NCBI GenBank assembly: GCA_023262305.1
Contig: JALRCK010000024.1
Span: 5,668-13,573, forward strand
Source: Deltaproteobacteria bacterium
GTDB lineage: Bacteria > Bdellovibrionota_C > UBA2361 > OMII01
Length of the DNA: 7,906 nucleotides
Direction: 5' to 3'
How positions within the stretch are numbered: position 1 is the stretch's first letter; each line of letters begins with the position of its first letter. The position numbers were made by a program, and so were the translations under genes. The notes below the pieces were generated by a model. The model had not been told where the DNA came from. It ran no database searches and was given only the letters and a program-made list of their open reading frames with translations. This document shows, piece after piece, positions 1 through 5,827 of the stretch.

Positions 1-97
1 CAGTGAGGAAGACTCTGACGATGACAAGAGCCCCAACGATGAGCGAGCTCGCTTAGAGGCGCAGAGAAAAGCTCGCCGCAAAGCCGCCAAGCGATGA
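1..97 (+). CDS. C-terminal end of an unidentified upstream protein (5' partial)
   Basis: An open frame enters from the left edge (first full codon at base 2) and stops at TGA 95-97, giving 31 visible residues. The visible tail is low-complexity: an acidic block (SEEDSDDDKSPNDE) followed by a strongly basic, alanine-rich helix-like stretch (RARLEAQRKARRKAAKR). Such charged tails are usually disordered and occur on many nucleic-acid-binding or ribosome-associated proteins, so the family cannot be named. Its stop codon overlaps the hemW start as ATGA, which suggests the two genes are co-transcribed and translationally coupled. The frame is supported by that overlap and by the absence of stops. 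Only part of the gene is visible. Confidence 0.6.
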   Translation, partial: SEEDSDDDKSPNDERARLEAQRKARRKAAKR

Positions 98-1296
98 TTC
101 GTTCACCGTTTGCGCTGTACATTCATGTGCCGTTTTGTTCGCGCAAGTGTCCTTACTGCGATTTTAATACCTACGCGACACTCAAGGTTCCTGAAGAGGA
201 GTACCTTCAGGCGCTTCTTGCCGACCTGCGAGCATACGCTCGTGATAATCGCTTTGAGGGAAGGACGATCTCCTCAATTTTTTGGGGTGGTGGCACTCCC
301 TCGCTTTTGAGCCCTGCGACCCTTAATGCAGTGCACGCTGAGGCCCGCACTCTCTTTGGAGTTGAAGTGGGGGCCGAGGTAACACTTGAGGCTAATCCCG
401 CAGACCCATCGAAAGAGAAGTATGCCCTGACTAAAGCAGCTGGCGTGAATCGGGTCAGTTTTGGTGTTCAATCGTTTGACGCCAAGCGACTTGAACTTTT
501 GGGGCGAGACCACTCCCCGCAAAACGCTCGCGACGCTGTGCGTCTTTGCGTTGAGGCCGGGATTGAGAATGTGAGTGTTGATCTTATTTTCGGCGTGACG
601 GACCAGACTATAGAGGATCTTGAGGGGGATCTCGCTGCGGCAGCGGCCCTTCCCGTCACGCATATCTCGACCTATGCGCTTACGATAGAGCCAGGCACGC
701 CGTTCTTTCAGCGACAAGAGCGGGGTCTTCTCTCGATGCCGTCTGATGGACTTGTCGCCGAAATGCTCGACCGCATCCCTGAGGTGCTCGCGTCTCAGGG
801 GTTTTCTCGGTACGAGATAAGCAACTACGCACGCGTAGGTTTGGTGAGTCGCCACAACGAGGCATACTGGATTGGACGCGACTACCTCGGAATCGGTGCG
901 GGAGCGCACAGCTACGTCGCCTCGTACTCCGGCGATCGTCGAGTTGGAGGATCTCGATGGAGCACGCTTGCGCTGCCGGCCTCGTACATGAAGGCAGCAG
1001 GAACACCTTCCGCAGTTTCCTGGCGTGAGGAGCTTTCGCGAGAGTCCCTTATGTTTGAGTTCTTCTACCTCGGTCTTCGAAGGATGGTGGGCGTGTCTCT
1101 GAACGAATTTGAGAAACTCTTCGGAGACTCTGCGGCATCACCATATCGAGCGGTATTACGAGAGCTCTCTGATGAGGGGTTTCTCCGAGTCGAAAACGAT
1201 TGGATTCAGCTCACTTCAGCGGGTATCGCACTGGCCGATTCGGTGTATGAGAGGTTCGTTATCGAGGGAGGTGAGTCAGTCTCTTCCACCAGATAG
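94..1296 (+). CDS. hemW: HemW-type radical SAM heme chaperone (formerly 'HemN-like' coproporphyrinogen oxidase homologue)
   Basis: The 400-aa product matches the HemW/HemN radical SAM family over its whole length. The [4Fe-4S]/SAM site is CSRKCPYCDF (Cys15, Cys19, Cys22), inside the typical YIHVPFC opening. GGGTPS at 65-70 is the SAM-contact glycine motif, GVQSFD lies at 124-129, RYEISNYA at 239-246, HNEAYW at 254-259 and GIGAGAHSY at 267-274. A winged-helix-like C-terminal region follows. HNxxYW, and Phe rather than a fourth Cys after CxxxCxxC, are typical of HemW rather than of true oxygen-independent coproporphyrinogen dehydrogenase HemN. HemW proteins are cytosolic (sometimes membrane-associated) and bind and deliver heme to enzymes such as respiratory complexes. 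Length is close to the E. coli protein (about 380 aa). The start ATG overlaps the upstream stop (ATGA); no clear Shine-Dalgarno is seen, consistent with coupling. GVTDQT stands where many relatives have GLPGQT, a mild difference. Confidence 0.93.
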   Translation: MIRSPFALYIHVPFCSRKCPYCDFNTYATLKVPEEEYLQALLADLRAYARDNRFEGRTISSIFWGGGTPSLLSPATLNAVHAEARTLFGVEVGAEVTLEANPADPSKEKYALTKAAGVNRVSFGVQSFDAKRLELLGRDHSPQNARDAVRLCVEAGIENVSVDLIFGVTDQTIEDLEGDLAAAAALPVTHISTYALTIEPGTPFFQRQERGLLSMPSDGLVAEMLDRIPEVLASQGFSRYEISNYARVGLVSRHNEAYWIGRDYLGIGAGAHSYVASYSGDRRVGGSRWSTLALPASYMKAAGTPSAVSWREELSRESLMFEFFYLGLRRMVGVSLNEFEKLFGDSAASPYRAVLRELSDEGFLRVENDWIQLTSAGIALADSVYERFVIEGGESVSSTR

Positions 1297-1351
1297 TCCG
1301 GAAATAAGCCCTCGATTCTGAATAGTCATCCGCTGCCGGTTGTATTTTCTT

Positions 1352-1398
1352 CTTGAATTCAAGCCCACTGAGGCGCACCCTTGTCGGGAGTTTGCCTC
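1352..1398. promoter_or_regulatory. Palindrome and hairpin in the leader of the 132-aa gene
   Basis: The 115-bp gap after hemW contains a perfect 12-bp palindrome, CTTGAATTCAAG (1352-1363). Next comes a nested hairpin: GAGGC (1370-1374) pairs with GCCTC (1394-1398), enclosing CCC (1378-1380) with GGG (1386-1388) around a TTGTC loop. The hairpin ends two bases before the AAGGAG ribosome site, so it could affect translation of the next gene. No convincing -35/-10 pair or T-tailed terminator is seen here. Short inverted repeats of this size can arise by chance. Confidence 0.25.
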
Positions 1399-1400
1399 GC

Positions 1401-1406
1401 AAGGAG
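1401..1406 (+). promoter_or_regulatory. Shine-Dalgarno AAGGAG fixing the start at 1412
   Basis: AAGGAG lies five bases before ATG 1412-1414. The frame is open further upstream to a TTG at 1340, but that codon has no such site and the extra 24 residues do not look like part of a folded domain. ATG 1412 is therefore chosen. Confidence 0.75.
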
Positions 1407-1411
1407 TTTTT

Positions 1412-1810
1412 ATGAAATTTTCCAAACCTCGATGTGTTCTTGTCTATGCCGTTGCTCCTGAGGGTCTTTCAGCCAGGGATGTTAACGCAACATTCAATGA
1501 GTTCGTTGCGGACCGTTCGCTCCCGCTCGTTCTGTTTCATGATCACTTCCTTGGGGTACGTGGAGGAGTTGCGGTGTTCTATGTGACCTCTCAAGATGAG
1601 CGAGATCGGCTTGAATTCTCCACGGTTCTTGCGGGATGGAAGGTGGATTTCCGACCCCTTATCTTCTCCTTTAGTCCGAGTGCATTCGATGAACAGATAG
1701 CATATACCATGCAGGCGTATCGCGACGCGGATTGGGCAGCGCTGCAGCAAGAGAAACGCCCTCCCTATACGAATCCCGTGGAGGAGGCGGATACGGCTGA
1801 GGAGTCTTAA
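1412..1810 (+). CDS. Conserved-looking small protein of unknown function (132 aa)
   Basis: I do not recognise a named family. The product starts MKFSKPRCVLVYAVAPEGLS and contains a central hydrophobic strand-like segment (GGVAVFYV) after FHDHFLGV. Then come a charged stretch (SQDERDRLEF) and the strand-like pieces LAGWKVDF and PLIFSF. A helical YTMQAYRDADWAALQQ leads to an acidic, disordered end (NPVEEADTAEES). There is no signal peptide or membrane segment, so it is likely cytosolic. The alternating strands and helices would fit a small alpha/beta fold, perhaps ferredoxin-like or dimeric alpha-beta barrel as in YCII-type proteins; that is a guess from pattern only. The two histidines in FHDHF stand out as possible ligand or active-site residues. 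The deaminase gene follows after 17 bp, so the two are probably one transcript. The start at 1412 has a strong ribosome site. Confidence 0.8.
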   Translation: MKFSKPRCVLVYAVAPEGLSARDVNATFNEFVADRSLPLVLFHDHFLGVRGGVAVFYVTSQDERDRLEFSTVLAGWKVDFRPLIFSFSPSAFDEQIAYTMQAYRDADWAALQQEKRPPYTNPVEEADTAEES

Positions 1811-1827
1811 AATGTAGGTAAATCAGG

Positions 1828-2232
1828 ATGCAACAGCCTTTGTGCTTGAGTGAAAAGGACACCGCGCTCTTGGAGAGCGCTCGAGCGATCATAAAATCTC
1901 GACACAAGAAATTTTGGCACGTCATCGGAGCTGCCCTACGAACTCGTTCGGGACGCGTCTTCTCGGCCGTTCACATCGAGGCTGGAGTTGGCAGAATTGC
2001 GGTGTGCGCAGAGGCTATCGCAATCGGTATGGCTGCCACCGCTGGAGACACCGAGATAGAGTCAATTGTAGCCGTCCACGCTGATGGAACCATCGCGGCG
2101 CCGTGTGGCATGTGTCGGGAGTTGATCTTGGATTATTCCCCTGCAGCCTTGGTCATAGTTCCAGGCGAGAGAGAGGGAGTCGTTGTTCCAATAGAGAGCC
2201 TTATCCCAAACAAGTATAAGTGGACGCCCTGA
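1828..2232 (+). CDS. Cytidine deaminase family protein, blasticidin-S-deaminase-like
   Basis: The 134-aa product is a small homotetramer-type zinc nucleoside deaminase. CAE (Cys60-Ala61-Glu62) supplies one zinc ligand and the proton-shuttling glutamate; PCGMC (Cys93 and Cys96) supplies the other two ligands. His49-Ile-Glu51 occupies the place of the N-x-E ribose-binding motif of classical Cdd, so Asn is replaced by His. The sequence around CAEAIAIGMAATAG, the PCGMCREL site and the ending LIPNKYKW resemble blasticidin S deaminase (about 130 aa) more than housekeeping Cdd. Family chemistry is hydrolytic removal of ammonia from cytidine, deoxycytidine or a cytosine-containing nucleoside; the real substrate is open. 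AGG at 1816-1818 lies 9 bases before the ATG. The gene probably shares a transcript with the 132-aa gene. Its last 32 bp overlap the end of the convergent hydrolase gene. A pyrimidine-salvage role is as likely as antibiotic detoxification. Confidence 0.88.
   Translation: MQQPLCLSEKDTALLESARAIIKSRHKKFWHVIGAALRTRSGRVFSAVHIEAGVGRIAVCAEAIAIGMAATAGDTEIESIVAVHADGTIAAPCGMCRELILDYSPAALVIVPGEREGVVVPIESLIPNKYKWTP
2201..2232. other. 32-bp tail-to-tail coding overlap of deaminase and hydrolase genes
   Basis: The + strand deaminase stops at TGA 2230-2232 and the minus-strand hydrolase stops at TAA (bases 2203-2201). The final ten or so codons of each gene are therefore read from the same DNA, and there is no spacer for an ordinary terminator. 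The overlap encodes the conserved-looking LIPNKYKW end of the deaminase and a non-conserved tail of the hydrolase, so the hydrolase was probably the one extended. Confidence 0.85.
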
Positions 2233-3196
2233 GACCCGTACACTCTGAAAGAAACTCCAGAGCCCTGTGTTCCGCCCACGTCTCTTGAAGTGAGAGCGAT
2301 GTCAGGAAGCCTACATGCCCTCCGTGTCGAGGGGTTTCAAGGAAGAGGTATGGATGCGCTCGCGCTAGGTTATGCGGCAGACATGATGGCGAGAGAAAAG
2401 GATCGTCGCACGCACTAAGTGCAAGAGTTGGAATCGCAATCGAGTCGAGGTAGCGAAGCGAACTGCTTGAGCTCCAGTAGTCCTCTACCGAAGAAAATCC
2501 ATGAAAGGGTGCGGTAAATCGCCGATCAAATTCATAGAACGTCCGGATTCCATTTAATCCGGCGATGTCAAAGTACTCAGGAAAGGTCGACCGTTTTGAG
2601 CGCATTCTGCGTCGAAGCGGTCGTAGGAGATACTGCATGTATACTGAGTTTCGCCTCTTCGCGAGGACCTCTGCGGAGCCTTGTAGGTCCATCGGCACTG
2701 AGATGGTAATTGCGCACGATATCGGGTTGGGGAGAGACGATCCCTCTTCGCCGAGGTATTTAAGTGTGATGTTGCCTCCAACGCTGAATCCGATCAGGGC
2801 TATCTCTTGATACGGAAGGGTCAGAGCGCGTGACACTACCGCTCTGAGATCGTCGCTCTTTCCACTGTGGTACCATGTGACGAGTCGGTTCGGTACATCG
2901 CCGCACCCGCGCATATTCCAGGTGAGCACGTCCCAGCCGTTGTTAGTAAGAGACTGCACCATGCCGCGCACATACGAGCTGTCAAACGAGCCCTCTAATC
3001 CGTGCGATATGACCGCGAGCCTGTTGTTGTTATGGCAGTAGAGTCGATAGAGCAGGCAGTCTCCGTCATTTGTCTCGAGCTGTTGGGTAGCTAGGGTCGG
3101 AAGGTGTGGGCGCCGGAAGAGAGATGGAATAATCGTTTGAACGTGAGGCGATCGCAGGAGAGCGGGAGGATTAAAGGATGAGGAGAGCAGGGGCAT
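2201..3196 (-). CDS. YheT-family alpha/beta hydrolase (UPF0017/ABHD1-3-like)
   Basis: The 331-aa product aligns well with E. coli YheT (about 340 aa) from end to end. The N-terminal FNPPALLRSPHVQTIIPSLF matches the family opening. HGLEGSFDSSYVRG (65-78) is the oxyanion region, and NMRGCGDVPNR with WYHSG (94-112) is a family hallmark. GFSVGGN (136-142) carries the presumed nucleophile Ser138, CDDPF (263-267) the acid, and HGGHVGF (291-297) the catalytic histidine. No signal peptide is present, so it is probably cytosolic or peripheral. Family members are esterase/lipase-like; ABHD1-3 relatives act on phospholipids, but bacterial YheT has no firm substrate. ATG 3196 is chosen because a TGA sits three codons upstream in frame and the conserved N-terminus begins right after it. 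No clear Shine-Dalgarno precedes it. The last residues lie in the tail-to-tail overlap with the deaminase gene. Confidence 0.93.
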   Translation of the reverse strand: MPLLSSSFNPPALLRSPHVQTIIPSLFRRPHLPTLATQQLETNDGDCLLYRLYCHNNNRLAVISHGLEGSFDSSYVRGMVQSLTNNGWDVLTWNMRGCGDVPNRLVTWYHSGKSDDLRAVVSRALTLPYQEIALIGFSVGGNITLKYLGEEGSSLPNPISCAITISVPMDLQGSAEVLAKRRNSVYMQYLLRPLRRRMRSKRSTFPEYFDIAGLNGIRTFYEFDRRFTAPFHGFSSVEDYWSSSSSLRYLDSIAIPTLALSACDDPFLSPSCLPHNLARAHPYLFLETPRHGGHVGFLTSLSLQETWAEHRALEFLSECTGLRASTYTCLG

Positions 3197-3225
3197 AGAG
3201 CGTCATCGGTTCGACATTCGAGACC

Positions 3226-3253
3226 ACCATACCGGATGCAGGGGAGTTTGCAA
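3226..3253 (-). promoter_or_regulatory. Candidate sigma-70-like promoter for the YheT-family gene
   Basis: Read on the minus strand, TTGCAA (3253-3248) and TATGGT (3231-3226) are separated by 16 bp. Each matches four of six consensus positions. A start about 7 bases past the -10 would leave a leader of roughly 20-25 nt before ATG 3196. It is the best pair seen in the gap, but it is weak and chance matches of this quality are common. Confidence 0.3.
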
Positions 3254-3285
3254 TAGAACAAGGGTTGCCGATTTGGGGGATTGAG

Positions 3286-3321
3286 GAGGTGTGTAAGCAT
3301 TAAATCGGCTTACTACACCTC
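3286..3321 (+). promoter_or_regulatory. Strong hairpin / interrupted palindrome (13-bp stem)
   Basis: GAGGTGTGTAAGC (3286-3298) pairs with GCTTAC-T-ACACCTC (3308-3321). This makes 13 base pairs with one bulged T (3314) and a 9-base A/T-rich loop (3299-3307). As RNA it could be a structured 5' leader element of the YYY transcript. As DNA it could be an operator for a dimeric regulator, near the candidate hydrolase promoter. It is not followed directly by a T run, so it is not a standard terminator. The arm length makes chance origin unlikely; the function is unknown. Confidence 0.55.
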
Positions 3322-3336
3322 TACGGTGGAGGTTTT
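3317..3336 (+). promoter_or_regulatory. Competing short hairpin followed by TTTT (possible attenuator)
   Basis: ACCTC (3317-3321) can pair with GAGGT (3329-3333) over a 7-base loop, leading into TTTT (3333-3336). The ACCTC arm is also the closing arm of the larger 3286-3321 hairpin, so the two structures exclude each other, as in terminator/antiterminator switches. The stem is only 5 bp and the T run is short, so termination would be weak at best. Confidence 0.25.
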
Positions 3337-3356
3337 AAGTTCGTAGGGCTCCCTTG

Positions 3357-3393
3357 GCGCATCAGACAGATACGACAGATCTCTGATGGGCGC
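3357..3393 (+). promoter_or_regulatory. Second long hairpin in the YYY leader
   Basis: GCGCATCAGA (3357-3366) pairs with TCTGAT-GG-GCGC (3382-3393), giving 10 pairs interrupted by a two-base GG bulge. An inner GAT/ATC (3369-3371 with 3379-3381) can extend it. The loop holds a CAGAT direct repeat (3367-3371 and 3376-3380). No T run follows. It may be part of a structured leader RNA, a small RNA, or a protein-binding site. Confidence 0.45.
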
Positions 3394-3461
3394 ACACGCT
3401 GTTATGAAAAATGGGTGGTTGTAACCAACAGGGAGTGATTCTGTGGTAGGAGCCAGCACTG

Positions 3462-3518
3462 ATGGGAAAAAGGGGTGGCGCCCAAAAAGTTCCTTCGGTA
3501 CGAATGAATCACCGATAG
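3462..3518 (+). CDS. Possible 18-aa basic leader peptide upstream of the YYY operon
   Basis: ATG 3462-3464 opens an 18-codon frame, MGKRGGAQKVPSVRMNHR, ending at TAG 3516-3518. AGGAG (3448-3452) precedes it by 9 bases, which is a better ribosome site than anything in front of the large downstream gene. The stop lies 8 bases before TTG 3527 and 23 before GTG 3542, so ribosomes finishing the peptide could re-initiate on the membrane-protein gene. The peptide is rich in Lys/Arg/His and has no hydrophobic segment. It could act as a coupling or attenuation peptide, but such a short frame can also occur by chance. Confidence 0.3.
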   Translation: MGKRGGAQKVPSVRMNHR

Positions 3519-3526
3519 TCTAGTTT

Positions 3527-5827
3527 TTGAGCAGTTTTGCCGTGAATTCACTTGGTTTCCTTGATCTCATTATTTGGCTCATCGTGGTGCAGTCGTTGAG
3601 CTTTGCTGTGCTGCCATTCACTGCATGGATCGCTCCTCAAGCCCCTGACCGGGGCTACTCACTTTCAAAGGTAGTTGGTTTCTTTGCGTTCGCCGCAACC
3701 TGTTGGGTGCTGACGGTGTGCGGGCTTGTTACGGCAAACGAGTCGATCGTCAAGGTTGTCTACTTCGGCATCCTGCTTCTTGGCTGGTGGGGCTACAGAA
3801 AAAAATTTCTCTCCGTCCAAGAGCTTAAAGGGGTCCTTCGAAGATATGCGCTTCCAGTCGAAGGGGTTTTTCTCGGACTTACCTTTTTTTACCTCGCAGT
3901 CCGGTTTCTCAATCCTGAGATCTTTTGGGGAGAGAAGCCGATGGACCTTACCTTCCTAGGCTTCTTTGTCCGGAATCACGAGCTCCCACCGCAAGATCCG
4001 TGGGCGGCAGGAAGTCCGATGAGCTACTACTATGTGGGGATCTACTACGTCGCGGCAGTGCTCAAGTTGACCGGAATCCCCGTTGGCGTTGGCTACAACA
4101 TCGCCATATCGATGCTCGCAGGATGGATCGGGGTGTCGCTTTTTGGACTCTTCCTCCTGATCACTCGTCGGGTATGGTTTGCAACATTAGCAGCCATTCT
4201 CCTCCTCTTTGCAAATGATCCAGAGCTCCTTCGGCTCGTATTCTGGGAGGGAAAGCCGATCAACTTTGATACCTTCTGGGCGGCTACCCGTGTGTTTGTT
4301 TCGCCGTGCTTCTTTGAGTACACATCGTGGTCCTTGCTCTTCGCTGACCTGCACGCGCATGTGATTGCGATTCCGTTCACTATCGTTGTGACTACGCTCG
4401 CAACCCTGCTCTTTCTTACCAGCTCTGATCGCTTCACTGTGCATGGAGCTGCGTTGCGAATTTTGTTGGGAGCTATTCACGGCTCACTCTTCGGCATCAA
4501 TACCTGGGACTTTATCTCGTTTGGCGGTGTTGTTGGACTCATCATCCTCTTCGCGCAAATAAAGCCGTTTTGGGATGCTCCAAAAAATGAGGATGGTAGT
4601 GACAGTCTCGGCGAGATCCTCCTCGTCACCGGTTTTACTCGTGTCGTCTCATTTGTTTGGGACGTTGCGCTTGTCGGAGCAAGTGCCGGTCTTATGGCGT
4701 GGCTCTATCAACGTGGTGTGAGCTTCAAGCAGGTAGCCGGATGGGGGTGGGTGTATGCCAATGAATTTAACAAGACCTCCATGTTCATTCGAACGCTCGG
4801 TTACTGGATGGTCCCTACTGTGGTGTGTCTCCTTGTTTTGGGAGCACGTAAGGTATACACGCTTCGACAGCGCGCTGTTTTAGGGGGAGTCGCCGCAGTG
4901 GGAGTTACAGCTCTTGCCTTTATTCCCTACCTCGCGAGTGTCTCCCAGGATATCCACAGACAGCCCACGGGCTTGATGATCTACAGCGCGTGCGTGATAG
5001 GTGCGGCGTACTTTGTGCTGTGGTCGTGCAAAGAAACACCCGAGCGAAGGATCTCGGCCCTCTTTATTGTGATGCCGGCGTTCCTCATGACGATGGTTGA
5101 GCTCTTCTTCCTGATCGATCGTATGAATACGATCTTCAAGGGATACATGGCTGTGTGGATCTTGAGCGGCATATCAACCATGCTCCTGCTCTTCTTTGTG
5201 GGGCAGATCGTATGGGCTTCTGGGAAGCGATGGCTTCGCTACTCCTTTATATCTGTGATTGCGTTGTTTGTTTTCGTGCAGCTCCTTGGCGCGGGCTTTA
5301 ACGTGTATGCGACGATCATCCTCAAGCGGGTCCCCGTTCGTTTCTTCACCCTTGATGGAACCGCCTTCCTTCCGGAGATGCCCCAGGCTAAGGATGACGC
5401 ACAGGTCGTGCAATGGCTCAACGAAAAGGTGAAGGGGCTGGCGACAGTCCTTGAAGCTCACGGCGATGCGTACCGTGAGTTTACCCGAATATCAATGAAC
5501 ACTGGACTGCCGACCGTACTTGGATGGGAGCACCACACCCGTCAAAGAGGGCTTACCGACAAAGCGCTCTTGGACCGCAAGAAAGCGATTCGAGCGATCT
5601 ACTCAAGCGACGATCTTGAACTCACTAAGAGGCTTCTTGTTGAGTACAAGATCGACTTCATCGTCGTAGGCCAACTGGAGCGCTCGAACAACAGACCGTT
5701 CTATCCTGAAAAGTTTGATGACCATCCTGAGATATTTACAAAGGTGGCAAGTTTCGGAAACACGCATCTCTATGTGACGTATTTCTCCCCGTTTAACCCC
5801 AACTATAAGGGCACTTCACAGTCATGA
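3527..5827 (+). CDS. DUF2298 / Chlor_Arch_YYY polytopic membrane protein, first of a tandem pair
   Basis: The 766-aa product is very hydrophobic, with about 16 candidate membrane segments between residues 11 and 598 and a soluble-looking C-terminal domain after that. Family landmarks appear in order: GEKPMD (135-140), PWAAG (159-162 core) then MSYYYVG (165-171, the YYYxG signature), ADLHAHV (273-279), NTWDF (325-329), DRMNTIFK (531-538) and MNTGLPTVLGWEHH (657-670). A C-terminal LVEYKIDFIVVG (704-715) follows. DUF2298 is grouped, from memory, with GT-C glycosyltransferases, whose first outer loop carries acidic catalytic residues; Asp140 and Asp157 are the obvious candidates. Role and substrate are unproven; lipid-linked sugar transfer at the envelope is an inference. 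TTG 3527 is the longest start (TAG at 3521 is in frame), but GTG 3542 is equally possible (761 aa), and neither has a good ribosome site. The stop overlaps the next gene by ATGA. Confidence 0.88.
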   Translation: MSSFAVNSLGFLDLIIWLIVVQSLSFAVLPFTAWIAPQAPDRGYSLSKVVGFFAFAATCWVLTVCGLVTANESIVKVVYFGILLLGWWGYRKKFLSVQELKGVLRRYALPVEGVFLGLTFFYLAVRFLNPEIFWGEKPMDLTFLGFFVRNHELPPQDPWAAGSPMSYYYVGIYYVAAVLKLTGIPVGVGYNIAISMLAGWIGVSLFGLFLLITRRVWFATLAAILLLFANDPELLRLVFWEGKPINFDTFWAATRVFVSPCFFEYTSWSLLFADLHAHVIAIPFTIVVTTLATLLFLTSSDRFTVHGAALRILLGAIHGSLFGINTWDFISFGGVVGLIILFAQIKPFWDAPKNEDGSDSLGEILLVTGFTRVVSFVWDVALVGASAGLMAWLYQRGVSFKQVAGWGWVYANEFNKTSMFIRTLGYWMVPTVVCLLVLGARKVYTLRQRAVLGGVAAVGVTALAFIPYLASVSQDIHRQPTGLMIYSACVIGAAYFVLWSCKETPERRISALFIVMPAFLMTMVELFFLIDRMNTIFKGYMAVWILSGISTMLLLFFVGQIVWASGKRWLRYSFISVIALFVFVQLLGAGFNVYATIILKRVPVRFFTLDGTAFLPEMPQAKDDAQVVQWLNEKVKGLATVLEAHGDAYREFTRISMNTGLPTVLGWEHHTRQRGLTDKALLDRKKAIRAIYSSDDLELTKRLLVEYKIDFIVVGQLERSNNRPFYPEKFDDHPEIFTKVASFGNTHLYVTYFSPFNPNYKGTSQS

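Larger units (their letters stand above)
3197..3526. other. 330-bp divergent intergenic region with several inverted repeats
   Basis: This gap separates the start of the minus-strand hydrolase from the start of the + strand YYY genes. It holds a weak candidate minus-strand promoter, two strong hairpins, a competing smaller hairpin, a micro-ORF with a ribosome site, and shorter inverted repeats: TGGTT/AACCA at 3416-3427, TTCG/CGAA at 3494-3504 and TCGGT/ACCGA at 3495-3515. No tRNA-like cloverleaf or T-loop consensus was found. No convincing sigma-70 promoter could be picked on the + strand, so the start of the YYY transcript is unknown. The elements are listed separately. Confidence 0.7.

Noticed and set aside
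274..909. 211-aa minus-strand ORF
   Set aside because: It lies wholly inside hemW, whose frame carries clear family motifs; the antisense product has no recognisable domain and is a shadow frame.
1340..1411. 24-residue N-terminal extension of the 132-aa protein from TTG 1340
   Set aside because: It has no ribosome site, while ATG 1412 has AAGGAG five bases upstream; the extension also runs through a palindrome and hairpin that look non-coding.
2239..2262. CTCTG/CAGAG inverted repeat near the hydrolase end as a terminator
   Set aside because: It is a 5-bp stem with a long loop and no T run, and it lies within coding sequence.
3197..3290. Possible tRNA from the GGTTCGA sequence near 3208
   Set aside because: No matching T-stem, acceptor stem or anticodon arm can be built around it.
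3386..3424. 12-codon frame MGAHAVMKNGWL
   Set aside because: It has no ribosome site before it and its start lies in a hairpin arm; it is too short to support.
3405..3480. G-rich stretch as a G-quadruplex
   Set aside because: The G runs are uneven and too far apart for a standard four-tract motif.
3471..3487. GGGGTGGCGCCC flanked by A runs as a minus-strand terminator
   Set aside because: The stem would be only three pairs, and no minus-strand gene lies upstream of it to terminate.
4093..4480. Overlapping minus-strand ORFs of about 100 aa
   Set aside because: They are antisense to the first YYY gene, rich in Arg/Ser as expected for shadow frames, and lack ribosome sites or family motifs.
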